Part shown: one piece after another, positions 43,101-49,892 of the stretch
Layout of the letters: the number at the start of each line of letters is the position of its first letter
How positions within the stretch are numbered: position 1 is the first letter of the stretch
From: Streptomyces sp. SID13726
GTDB lineage: Bacteria > Actinomycetota > Actinomycetes > Streptomycetales > Streptomycetaceae
NCBI RefSeq assembly: GCF_010548375.1
Contig: NZ_JAAGLY010000002.1
Span: 682,001 to 746,000, forward strand
Direction: 5' to 3'
Length of the DNA stretch: 64,000 bases
Program-made: the position numbers and the translations under genes
The notes under the pieces: model-generated
What the model saw: only the letters and a program-made list of their open reading frames with translations
Told to the model about the DNA's origin: nothing
The model's database searches: none

Positions 43101-44765
43101 GTCCCGCAGCCGCCGGGCGCCGTCCATGACGACCAGGACGTCCGGTTCGCTCAGCAGCGCCTTGCTCATGGTGGACTCGGCGGCCCGCTGCCGGGTGCGC
43201 AGGGTGGAGACCAGTTCGGCGACGCGGTTGGCGACCGTCTCCGGGTCGTTGCCGATGAGGGTGACGGCGCCGCCGCGGGTGCCGGGCAGGCCGTCGCGGG
43301 AGTGCGGGAGCCAGCGCGTCCAGTGCCAGGAGTCCTGCGAGGCCTTGTCGGTGAGGACGACGATCCGCAGGTCGCGCGGGGTGTGCAGGACGGCGGCCTG
43401 GGCCGTCATCCAGCGGGCCAGCGCCCGCACCGGTCCGCCCGCGCCGGCCAGGCCCACGACTCCGCACTCGACCAGGTCGACGCCGACCGGGGCGTCGGGG
43501 ATCGTCCAGTGCACGGAGGTGTGGTTGTCCTCGCGGGCCGCGTCGTCGATGCCGAGCAGGGAGGGTTGCGGGGCCGTACCGATGCGCAGGGCCAGGTGGT
43601 CCGGGTCGCCGCGGCGGCGCTCCCACAGCCTGCGGCCCGGTCCGACGGCCCACAGTCCGGCGACCGCGGGGTCGGGCGCGCTCTCGGTGCGCAGCCGGCG
43701 CTCGGTGGCGACCTTCTCGCGGACGTCCTCCTCCAGGGCGGCGCGGCGCCTGCGGTAGACGGCGGACTTCTCCTCGTAGTCCTTGCGCTGCTGGCGGCGC
43801 CCGCTGAAGTAGTTGGCCGCCAGCAGGACCGGCGACAGGAACATGAAGATCAAGTAGTAGTACGAGTTCCAGACCAGCACCATGACGACGCCGAACAGCA
43901 TCGGGGCGAGCGCCACGAGGAGCGGGATCGGCCGGCGTCCGGGCGGGTCGGGCGGTCCCGGCAGCCGGAACCGCTCGGGCGCGAGGTGGGGCAGGATGCG
44001 CGGCGGCCGGTTGTAGTCCAGTCCCCCGCCGCCCTCGGACGGCACCACGGCGGCGTCCCTGGGCGTCGGTTCGGCCAGCCGCAGCAGGTACTCGCCGACG
44101 GACAGCTCCGCGCCCACGGCCCACAGCGCCCAGCCGGGAGGCGGTTCTTCGGCCGAGGGCTCCTCGTCGCCCTCCTCGTCCTGCTCCACGAGGGGCAGCA
44201 GCGGTACGTCGGGCCTGCCCCGGTGCTCGGGCGGTTCGGGCAGGGAGAGCCGGGCGGCGCCGCTCTCGGGGAGTTCGACCACGGCGGAGCCGTCGGGGCG
44301 TACGGTCACGCGGATGCCCTCGCTGGGCATGCCAGGGCCTTCCAGCGGGACGGCGGCGCCCTCCAGCGGGCCGATGCCGTGGGTGCCGAGGCCGAGCGGG
44401 TGGACCCGGCCGGCGTCGGGGCCGCCGACGACCTGGAGTTCGACGACGGGTGCGTGGTCGGGCCGGTGCGGCTGCGCCATCGCGTCGCGCTCGGGGCCGT
44501 AGGGGGTGACGGCGGGCGGTCGCGGGGCGCCGAGGGCGACGACGGCGCCGTCCATGAGTCCGGTGGCGGCCAGCGGGGTGCCGGGCGCGAGGTGGTCCTG
44601 GCCGAGGTAGGCGGTCGGCGCCGGCGCGGTGGTGCCGGTCTCGTCGGCGCGCAGCCGGGCCAGATGTGCGGCGACGTCCTCGACGGGCGTACCGCCGGAG
44701 GCGCTGAGCAGCACGTCCTGGCGTCCGGCGGAGTCGTCGGCGACGGAGGTGATGAGGAGTTTCAC
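40182..44765 (-). CDS. EccC/EssC-type FtsK-SpoIIIE secretion ATPase with FHA-like N-terminus
   Basis: A 1527-residue membrane ATPase. Residues 1-250 contain a ubiquitin-like/FHA-like region; a hydrophobic hairpin (PIPLLVALAPMLFGVVMVLVWNSYYYLIF) near 280-320 anchors it; then come three FtsK-like ATPase domains. Domain 1 has Walker A GTTGSGKSE near 700 and Walker B VIVIDEFATL. Domains 2 (GIPRSGRSQ near 1050) and 3 (GPPGSGRST near 1344) carry Arg in place of the Walker A Lys. The single-chain layout with N-terminal FHA-like part resembles Firmicute EssC more than the split mycobacterial EccCa/EccCb. It would drive export of ESAT-6-like substrates. It is the last gene of the sigma-membrane protein-ATPase unit. 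Confidence 0.9.
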   Translation of the reverse strand: MKLLITSVADDSAGRQDVLLSASGGTPVEDVAAHLARLRADETGTTAPAPTAYLGQDHLAPGTPLAATGLMDGAVVALGAPRPPAVTPYGPERDAMAQPHRPDHAPVVELQVVGGPDAGRVHPLGLGTHGIGPLEGAAVPLEGPGMPSEGIRVTVRPDGSAVVELPESGAARLSLPEPPEHRGRPDVPLLPLVEQDEEGDEEPSAEEPPPGWALWAVGAELSVGEYLLRLAEPTPRDAAVVPSEGGGGLDYNRPPRILPHLAPERFRLPGPPDPPGRRPIPLLVALAPMLFGVVMVLVWNSYYYLIFMFLSPVLLAANYFSGRRQQRKDYEEKSAVYRRRRAALEEDVREKVATERRLRTESAPDPAVAGLWAVGPGRRLWERRRGDPDHLALRIGTAPQPSLLGIDDAAREDNHTSVHWTIPDAPVGVDLVECGVVGLAGAGGPVRALARWMTAQAAVLHTPRDLRIVVLTDKASQDSWHWTRWLPHSRDGLPGTRGGAVTLIGNDPETVANRVAELVSTLRTRQRAAESTMSKALLSEPDVLVVMDGARRLRDVPGVVSILKEGPAVRIFPLCLDQEERLLPEECTAVVRHENHRLTLRRTGEPEIPDIRPDLVEPGWCERVARGIAPIRDVTPDASEGLPTEVGLLDLLGLPEPTPERVAARWADRPASTAVLLGSGYDGPVAFDLVKDGPHGLVAGTTGSGKSELLQTFVGSLAAVNRPDELTFVLVDYKGGSAFKDCVELPHTLGMVTDLDSHLVQRALTSLSAELTRREHLLAEAGAKDLPEYQGMRRRTPDLVPMPRLVIVIDEFATLYREIPDFIPGLVSIAQRGRSLGIHLILATQRPAGVVNGDIRANTNLRIALRVTDPVESQDVIDTKDAVSISPATPGRALARLAHGTVVPFQTAYAGTPLPGTEPSPRPERPAEESRIQGIALNWQRLGRALGVPGADEPQQAGDRAEDEGLPTELNALVTAVSRAAELADCAPQPSPWLAPLGQDVLIDDLPQPEETGGARLAPVSWALSDLPEAQAQLPVRLDLPEFGHLYVVGIPRSGRSQVLRTMAGALARGHSSADVHLYGIDFAGGALSALGVLPHCGAVVPRGDVERLERLLARLDAELAHRQELLTEHHASNLTELRGIVAPGARPAHVLLFIDGWDALVDLIADHNGGRQMDQVNRLLREGAAVGLHVVATSERALLAGRATALNDNKLLLRLNDRSDYHAVGRRPRDIPDVVPPGRGWNSDGGTEIQVALLAPGATGQDQAEALRRIGADATRRDTGIAADRRPARIGVLPVKVAFTEAYEKVSEAERRPMWGLLGLGGDEVAPLGVDFADATPAFAVAGPPGSGRSTALASLAVSLLASGTRLVILAPRESPLRLLGNHPGVRLLTEPDPTPDAFTEALEAGSGPRVVVVDDADLFVLPAIDQNLRSVAESGRDRGIGIVVSATAETMAGAMGWLSALKRHRKGVLLGPTSVLEGDYIGARLTHAHLRGRKPGRGLTVDQRTGELINVQIPETVLDGPDGAA

Positions 44766-44834
44766 GTGTGCCCTAAGGGGTGGTTCGAGGGGCGGGAGTT
44801 CGGAGGTGCCGGGGCGGGCGGGCGGCCCCGCGGC

Positions 44835-46139
44835 CTAGTCGGCTGTCGTGCCGGAGGAGGCCGCGGTGGTGCGTTCGCGGGTGGCGGCGGCCGGTTCGGC
44901 GAGGAGTTCGGAGCCGGTGGTGACCCGGGGGACGGTCTCGGTGGGGGCTTCCTGGAGGGGTTCGGTCTCCTGGAGCGACTCGGTCCGCGGCCGCCGGGGC
45001 TCTTCGCGGGGTTCGGGCCGTACGGGTACGGCGGTGACCTTGGGCGGGGTCGCCTCGCGGCGCCGCCGGCGCAGGTCGGACCGGACGGACGCGGCGACGG
45101 CCCTGCTCAACGGGGCCGAGTCGGCGTCCAGTTCCAGTTCGGGCGCGGTCACCCGGCCGCGGCCGTCGACGTGCAGGGCCCAGCTGTGCCCCGCGCTCCG
45201 GCCGTCGGTCAGACAGACGACGGTGCCGGAGGCGGCGAGGGCGCCGAGCCTGCGGGCCTGTTCCGGGTTCGGGGCGGCGCACACGACGACGGTGGTCGCG
45301 GTGCGGCCCGGCTCTCCGGCCTCCTCTACCGGCATGGTGGACCTCTCCTCCACCTCCCCCAGCAGCGTTTCGAGACGCCGTCCCCTGAAGTGCGGGTGGA
45401 CTCCCTCGGTGACGGTGACCGTGGCTCCGCTGCCGGGCCGGTCGAGTTGTGCGGCCAGGGCATGGAGGAGGCGGGTGCGGGCCGCGGTGTCGCCCTCGAC
45501 GGTGATGACGCGGGGGCCCGCGGCCAGGTCGAGGTGGACGCAGGCGTCGTCCGCCATGCCGACGGCGACCGGGAGGGGGCGCAGCCGGTGCGCGGGGCGG
45601 GCCCCGGTCTCCGGCAGGGTGTCCTCGTCCGTGAACGTCAACTCCCAGCCCTGTGGGGTGCTGTCCGCGCCCGGCTCCCAGGGTGCGGGCGGTTCGGGCG
45701 GGCGGCGGGCGGCGATCTGGACGGCGGCGTGTCCGGGGGCGGTGCGCACGGCGTAGGGGAAGGCGCCGGGTGCGTCGGCCAGCGCGGTGGCGGCCGCGTC
45801 CAGCAGGCGTCGTACGAGCAGGCCCTTGCGGGGGTCGGACAGTTGGCGGCCCAGGGCGCGCACGCCTCGGCGGTGGCGGCCGTAGGAGCGCAGGGGTTCG
45901 CCGAACGCCCGGCGGGTCAGGGTCGCTTCCTGGCCGAGGCGCCGGCGGAAGCGGCGCCAGCCGCCGCGCTTGCGGATCGTGTGCCGCAGCAGCAGGACGA
46001 GCAGGAGCAGGAGGACCGCGGCCACGATGACGGCGGTGAGCGCGGACTGATGGGGCTTCGGCAGGGCGAGGACCGAGGTGTGGGCCAGGCCGGCGGGCGT
46101 CGGGACGGGGGTTGCCGGGCCCGGGGAGCCGGTGCTCAT
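44835..46139 (-). CDS. Single-pass membrane protein of the type VII-like locus
   Basis: A 434-residue protein with one membrane helix (ALTAVIVAAVLLLLLVLLL) near 40-58. Basic residues directly after it (RKRGGWRRFRRR) place the large C-terminal part in the cytoplasm and the short Pro/Thr-rich N-terminus outside. The cytoplasmic part has an alpha/beta look (GPRVITVEGDTAARTRLLHALAAQL; TVVVCAAPNPEQARRLGALAASGTVVCLTDG), reminiscent of an incomplete nucleotide-binding fold without a Walker A. A charged tail ends it. Its ATG overlaps the sigma-factor stop (ATGA), and the ATPase follows 69 bp later. Possibly a membrane partner of the ATPase; not a recognised EccB/D/E. Confidence 0.68.
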   Translation of the reverse strand: MSTGSPGPATPVPTPAGLAHTSVLALPKPHQSALTAVIVAAVLLLLLVLLLRHTIRKRGGWRRFRRRLGQEATLTRRAFGEPLRSYGRHRRGVRALGRQLSDPRKGLLVRRLLDAAATALADAPGAFPYAVRTAPGHAAVQIAARRPPEPPAPWEPGADSTPQGWELTFTDEDTLPETGARPAHRLRPLPVAVGMADDACVHLDLAAGPRVITVEGDTAARTRLLHALAAQLDRPGSGATVTVTEGVHPHFRGRRLETLLGEVEERSTMPVEEAGEPGRTATTVVVCAAPNPEQARRLGALAASGTVVCLTDGRSAGHSWALHVDGRGRVTAPELELDADSAPLSRAVAASVRSDLRRRRREATPPKVTAVPVRPEPREEPRRPRTESLQETEPLQEAPTETVPRVTTGSELLAEPAAATRERTTAASSGTTAD

Positions 46140-46711
46140 GCCGCCGCCAGCGCGTGCTGCGGGTGGTGGCGGCGCAGTTCGCGAATGGCGTGGTGGGTGC
46201 GGGACTTCACGGTGCCCGGGGGGATGCCGAGGGCGTCCGCCGCGTCGGGGCCGGTGCAGCCGAGGACGTAGACGTAGAAGAGCACTTCGCGGTGTGAGGG
46301 CGAGAGCCGGGACAGGGCGCTGACCAGGAAGCGGCGGTGGACCGCCTGGCTCATCGGGTCGACGGGCTCGGTGTGCTGCTCCAGGGCCTGCTCGTGCTGG
46401 AGTTCGGGGCGGGTCTTCTCGCGCCGGGACCAGTCGACGACCAGGTTGTGCGCCACCCTGATCAGCCAGGCCCGGGACGGCTGCCAGCCCTCGGGCTGGT
46501 CCGCGATGCTCAGCCAGGCACGGACGAGCGTCTCCTGGACGAAGTCCTCGGCCCGCTGCCGGTCGCCGCGCAGCAGTCCGGAGACATAGCGCAGGAGGGG
46601 GCCGTGGTGCTCTTCGTACAGCCTGCGTATGCAGGCATCGCCGGAGTCGGTCGACTCGTCGGCTACGGGAGCGCTCCCACGCGGAGCGGGGCTGGGCATG
46701 GTGGTTCTCAT
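46136..46711 (-). CDS. ECF-type RNA polymerase sigma factor
   Basis: A 191-residue sigma factor: region 2 (RLYEEHHGPLLRYVSGLLRGDRQRAEDFVQETLVRAWLSIAD, ending in the WLIRVAHNLVVDWSRR core-binding helix) and region 4 (LSRLSPSHREVLFYVYVLGCTGPDAADALGIPPGTVKSRTHHAIRELRR). The AEDFVQETLVRAW segment resembles SigL/SigE-type ECF factors. ATG at 46711 has a perfect GGGGGAGAT Shine-Dalgarno. It is co-transcribed with the membrane protein and the EccC-like ATPase, so it likely directs that unit or the secreted-protein genes. No classical zinc anti-sigma gene follows; control is unknown. Confidence 0.88.
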   Translation of the reverse strand: MRTTMPSPAPRGSAPVADESTDSGDACIRRLYEEHHGPLLRYVSGLLRGDRQRAEDFVQETLVRAWLSIADQPEGWQPSRAWLIRVAHNLVVDWSRREKTRPELQHEQALEQHTEPVDPMSQAVHRRFLVSALSRLSPSHREVLFYVYVLGCTGPDAADALGIPPGTVKSRTHHAIRELRRHHPQHALAAA

Positions 46712-46794
46712 GGATCTCCCCCAGGGCCGGCGTGGTTCGTCTGGGCCGGTCCGGTCGGGCGCCGCGGGGGCGGCGTGAGCTGGGCAGTGGGGGG

Positions 46795-46822
46795 AGTCTA
46801 TGAGCGGTTCTGGAAGTTTCAA
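46795..46822 (-). promoter_or_regulatory. Promoter of the sigma-EccC unit
   Basis: On the minus strand TTGAAA (46822-46817) and TAGACT (46800-46795) are 16 bp apart, about 85 bp upstream of the sigma start codon. It looks like a housekeeping promoter rather than an ECF type. Confidence 0.5.
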
Positions 46823-46916
46823 GAGACTCTGAGGGGAAACTGAGGTTACCGGTAAGTGCGACAGCCAATCGACAGCTGACGCAACGCGCGTAGCGAAGGC
46901 GAAGGCAATAAAGGGG

Positions 46917-46971
46917 CAAAGAAAAACGGAAAACGGGGCGCCGGCCTCAAGGGGGAGTTGGCCGACGCCCC
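46917..46971 (-). terminator. Rho-independent terminator of the ESAT-6-like gene
   Basis: On the minus strand a 12-bp stem (46971-46960 pairing with 46946-46935, one G-U wobble) with a 13-nt loop is followed by a T-rich tract (GTTTTCCGTTTTTC). It starts 22 bp after the stop of the small gene. This is the clearest factor-independent terminator in the window and separates that gene from the sigma operon. Confidence 0.88.
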
Positions 46972-46992
46972 TGTTCAGGAGCCGTGCTGGAA

Positions 46993-47295
46993 TCAGCTGT
47001 TGGGGATGCCGTTGGCGATCTGCCCGTCCAGGTTGTTCACGGCGGCGACGATGTCGCGGAACTGCTTCGAGAACTGCGTGATGTTGTTGACGGCCTGCGT
47101 CACCGAGGTGTTGAAGCTCGTGTAGGACTCCAGCATCCGCGGGCTCGTCTGGGCCAGCACCAGACCGTTGCCGAGGAGCGCCTCGACGTCACGCTGGAGC
47201 GAGGTCAGCTGCGGGACCAGCGTGCTGCTGACGGCGTTGTCCAGCTTGGCGGCGGTGGCGTCGACTTCGGCGTCGTCGATGATGTTCTTGGGCAT
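46993..47295 (-). CDS. ESAT-6-like small protein, probable type VII substrate
   Basis: A 100-residue all-helical protein with the size and two-helix pattern of ESX/WXG100 proteins. It lacks a clear WXG at the turn; the central segment (TSPRMLESYTSFNTSVTQAVNN) has no Trp. The end (FSKQFRDIVAAVNNLDGQIANGIPNS) has no canonical YxxxD/E export signal. ATG at 47295 has an AAGGA Shine-Dalgarno. It sits alone between its own strong terminator and the coiled-coil gene, which suggests high independent expression, as for many ESX substrates. Secretion by the adjacent EccC-like ATPase is inference. Confidence 0.72.
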   Translation of the reverse strand: MPKNIIDDAEVDATAAKLDNAVSSTLVPQLTSLQRDVEALLGNGLVLAQTSPRMLESYTSFNTSVTQAVNNITQFSKQFRDIVAAVNNLDGQIANGIPNS

Positions 47296-47312
47296 GGTGA
47301 TCCTTGCTCTCC

Positions 47313-47360
47313 GGTGCGTTCTTCGTGGCGTTCTTCGGTGCGTACTTCGTGGCGGTGCGA
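47313..47360. repeat. Short tandem repeat (GTGCGTTCTTCG-like) upstream of the ESAT-6-like gene
   Basis: Units of about 12 bp (GTGCGTTCTTCG, GTGGCGTTCTTCG, GTGCGTACTTCG) run head to tail in the 97-bp gap between the coiled-coil stop and the small gene. On the minus strand they precede its RBS. Function unknown. Confidence 0.45.
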
Positions 47361-47378
47361 CCGGTCGGGAGTGACCGG
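47361..47378 (-). terminator. Weak hairpin after the coiled-coil gene
   Basis: CCGGTC (47361-47366), a 6-nt loop and GACCGG (47373-47378) form a 6-bp stem 15 bp beyond the coiled-coil stop on the minus strand, without a U-tract. Possible terminator or attenuator only. Confidence 0.25.
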
Positions 47379-47392
47379 GGTCTTGGGGTGGG

Positions 47393-49651
47393 TCAGGCCC
47401 AGTTCTCGCCGAGCGAGCCCAGGGGAGGTTCGTCGCCGTAGCGTTCGTGCTGGGTGACGGAGTCCCTCAGGTACCAGGAGCCGTTCTGGCCGCGCTGCCA
47501 GACCTCCTGGATCTCGTTGTTCGCTCCGGCGACATAGCGGACGCCCGTGTTCTCGTTGGTGACGACCTTCAAAGGGGAGCCGTCGGGCGCGGTGTAGTCG
47601 GTCCGGGTCACGCCGTCCTGGAGTGCGGTCGTCGTTCCCGGGGCGGACGGGTCGCCGGACGGGTGGCCGCCGCTGTCCACGACGGGGTTCTCCACGGTCA
47701 GGTAGGCGGGCGGCCGGTCCAGGAACTGCTGGTCGTCCTCCTTGCCCGCCTCGGAGTCGAGGTAGGTGTCCTTGTCCATGGTCAACTGCCAGTCGCCGCC
47801 GGGCGCCTTGGTGTAGATCTGCTGGGTGTCGCCGTGTTCGTCGGTGACGTAGCGGACCATGGTGCCGTCGGTGCGGTCCTCGGGGCTCGCGTCGACATAG
47901 GACCTGGTGACCGAGCCGTCGGAGCTGTGGGTCGTGGTGACGGAGTCGCCGTCCGGCGAGAGCTGGTGGTAGGTCTCGGAGTAGGTGAGGCCCGTCGCCT
48001 TGTTCGTGATGGTGGTCGTGGTCTCGACGGGGTTGCCGTCCTTGTCGACCGCCACATCGCCGTTCGCGTCGAGCTTGTAGGAGACCGTGGTGGTGCTCTC
48101 GGCGTTCTCCCAGGTGAGGCCCTTGGGTTCGGGGGCCGGCTGGTCGCTGAACTCGTCGGCGAGGTCCCGGCGGCGCATCAGCGGGTCACCCTCGCCGCTG
48201 GCCGGGTCGTACGTGTAGTTCCGCAGTTCCTCGCGCTGTTCGGCGTAGTTCTGCTGGAGGTCGTCCTGCTGCCGGCGCAGCGGCTCCTCCTCCTTCTGGA
48301 GCGCCGCCTGCTCGTCCTCGGTCCTGGCCTGGTCCTGCCAGAGGGTCTGCTGCCGGTCCTGGAGGTCGTCCGACTCCCGGTCCAGGGGCTCCTGTTCGTG
48401 GTCGAGGGCCTCGCGTTCCAGGTCGAGTCGCTGCTGGGCGGCGCCCACCCGGTCGTCGAGTTCCCGCTGGGAGGTCTTCTCCAGGTCCCACAGGGAGTGC
48501 TGCTGCTTCTGGAGTTCGTCCTGCCGTGTCGCGAGGGGCTTCTGGTCGCCCTCCAGCGCGGTGCGCTCGGCGTCCAGGTCCTCCTGGCGCCTCTGGAGGG
48601 GTCCGAAAGCCTTCTGGTTGTCGCGCTGTTGCTGTTCCAGGGCGTCCCATCCGCGCTGGAGCGGTTCGCCCTCCGTCTCGGAGAGGTCGTCCCGCTCACG
48701 GGTCAGGGCGTCCTGTCTCCGCTGCCAGGCGTCGAGGTCGGCCGGTGAGGCGTGGCCGCCGGCGATCAGGGCCCGGCGCTCCAGGAGGAGTTCGTCCTGA
48801 CGCCTCTGGAGGGCGTCCTGCTTGGCCTCGTACGCCTTCTGCTCCTTCTCCAGTTCGGCGGTCCTCGCCTGGTTCTCCTGGTCCTGCCGGTCGCGCAGGG
48901 CCTTCTCGTCGGCCCAGAGTTCCTGCTGGCGGTGCTGGAGGTCGGCGTAGCGCTGCTGGAGGGGCTCCTGCTCCTTGCGCAGGTCGTCGTACTCCTTCTG
49001 GAGCTGGTCCTGCTTCTGCTGGAGCATCGCGTCGCGCCGGTCGCGGAGTTCCTTCTCCTGGGCCCAGAGTTCCTGCTGGCGCTGCTGAAGTTCCCGTTGG
49101 TGCTTCTCCAGGGGCTCCTGGCGCTCGCGCAGTTCCTGGTTCTGCCGGTCGAGGGCTTCCTGGCGCTTGTCCTGGGCGGCGCGCTCCTGGTCGATCAGGT
49201 CCTGTTTCCGGCGCAGTCCGTCCTGCTGCTTCTGGAGCCGCGCCTGCTGGGTGCGGTAACGCGCGTCCAGGTCCTGGGCCTTCGTCTCCCGCCGGGCGGC
49301 ATCCAGCTTGTCCTGGTACGCCTGGTTCTGGGAGCGGGCCTCCTCGCGTACGAAGGCGGCGTTCTGCTGGGCGGCTCCGGCCGCGTTGGCCGCGTCCTGG
49401 TCGTAGAAGGCCTTGCCCGCCTGGTCGAGGAGGTTGCCGAGGTCGGTCATGACCTGCCACGCCTCGCGGAACGACTTCTGCCAGGCGCCGTAGAAGTCGG
49501 TGAGCGCCTCCGCCGTCTCCCTGCGGGGCCCGACGGCGGACGCGGAGAACGCGTGGTCCGAGTGCGAGGTGACGTCCAACTCGTCGCGCAGATGCCAGAT
49601 GTCGCGGGCGAGTTCGGTCATCAGGTCGTAGTCGTAGGAAACGCGGACCAC
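47393..49651 (-). CDS. Long coiled-coil protein with WXG-like N-terminus and YD-like C-terminus
   Basis: A 752-residue protein. Residues 1-100 are helical with Trp and Gly features like an ESX-type targeting domain (LTDFYGAWQKSFREAWQVMTDLGNLL). Residues about 105-490 are an extremely Gln/Arg/Glu/Asp-rich coiled coil made of variants of RQQELWAxEKxLRDRxD. From about 510, a beta-rich part contains short repeats of the DGxxTxxY type (DANGDVAVDKDGNPVE, SPDGDSVTTTH, SSDGSVTRSY). No signal peptide is seen. The start is GTG at 49651. Likely a secreted or surface fibrous protein of the type VII-like locus, divergent from the giant gene. Confidence 0.72.
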   Translation of the reverse strand: MVRVSYDYDLMTELARDIWHLRDELDVTSHSDHAFSASAVGPRRETAEALTDFYGAWQKSFREAWQVMTDLGNLLDQAGKAFYDQDAANAAGAAQQNAAFVREEARSQNQAYQDKLDAARRETKAQDLDARYRTQQARLQKQQDGLRRKQDLIDQERAAQDKRQEALDRQNQELRERQEPLEKHQRELQQRQQELWAQEKELRDRRDAMLQQKQDQLQKEYDDLRKEQEPLQQRYADLQHRQQELWADEKALRDRQDQENQARTAELEKEQKAYEAKQDALQRRQDELLLERRALIAGGHASPADLDAWQRRQDALTRERDDLSETEGEPLQRGWDALEQQQRDNQKAFGPLQRRQEDLDAERTALEGDQKPLATRQDELQKQQHSLWDLEKTSQRELDDRVGAAQQRLDLEREALDHEQEPLDRESDDLQDRQQTLWQDQARTEDEQAALQKEEEPLRRQQDDLQQNYAEQREELRNYTYDPASGEGDPLMRRRDLADEFSDQPAPEPKGLTWENAESTTTVSYKLDANGDVAVDKDGNPVETTTTITNKATGLTYSETYHQLSPDGDSVTTTHSSDGSVTRSYVDASPEDRTDGTMVRYVTDEHGDTQQIYTKAPGGDWQLTMDKDTYLDSEAGKEDDQQFLDRPPAYLTVENPVVDSGGHPSGDPSAPGTTTALQDGVTRTDYTAPDGSPLKVVTNENTGVRYVAGANNEIQEVWQRGQNGSWYLRDSVTQHERYGDEPPLGSLGENWA

Positions 49652-49892
49652 GGTTTTCCGTCCCTTCCTCGGAGAGCCTTCCGGAGCCTTCGGGAAACGG
49701 CGCCTGGGTCGGCGCCGGTGAATCGCCCTGTAGACGAGGACGCGGGCCCGGATGGTTCAAAGGAATTTCGGCGGCGATGCCATGACCTGCGAAGACTGTG
49801 GCGTGCGTCACGCAGTTGAACTCTTCGTCCCTCTTGATACGTCACCACAGCGTCGACCGGGCCCGTACGCGTCGGCGCATTCCGTGCACCTC
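49652..49892. promoter_or_regulatory. Divergent promoter region of the coiled-coil and giant genes
   Basis: Plus strand: TTGAAC (49816-49821) and TACGTC (49838-49843) 16 bp apart, 50 bp before the giant start. A GGCGCC pair (49699-49704, 49711-49716) forms a dyad in the leader of the minus gene. A minus-strand TTGAAC near 49770 has no well-spaced -10. The open frame that extends the giant upstream to 49752 crosses this region and is not adopted. Confidence 0.4.

Noticed and set aside
44835..46139. Anti-sigma factor reading of the membrane protein next to the ECF sigma gene
   Set aside because: No HxxxCxxC zinc motif, and the charge pattern puts the short N-terminus outside and the large C-terminal part in the cytoplasm, the opposite of classical anti-sigma factors.
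40155..46271. A plus-strand open frame of 2038 codons antisense to the EccC-like and membrane protein genes
   Set aside because: It is the mirror of real genes in GC-rich DNA: composition is Gly/Arg/Ala/Val-rich without domains, while the minus strand carries intact ATPase motifs, RBSs and overlapping stops and starts.
49752..49892. Extension of the giant protein upstream to starts at 49752 or 49782
   Set aside because: It would cross the probable promoter at 49816-49843, add a segment with Cys residues unlike the T7SS-like domain, and has no better RBS.
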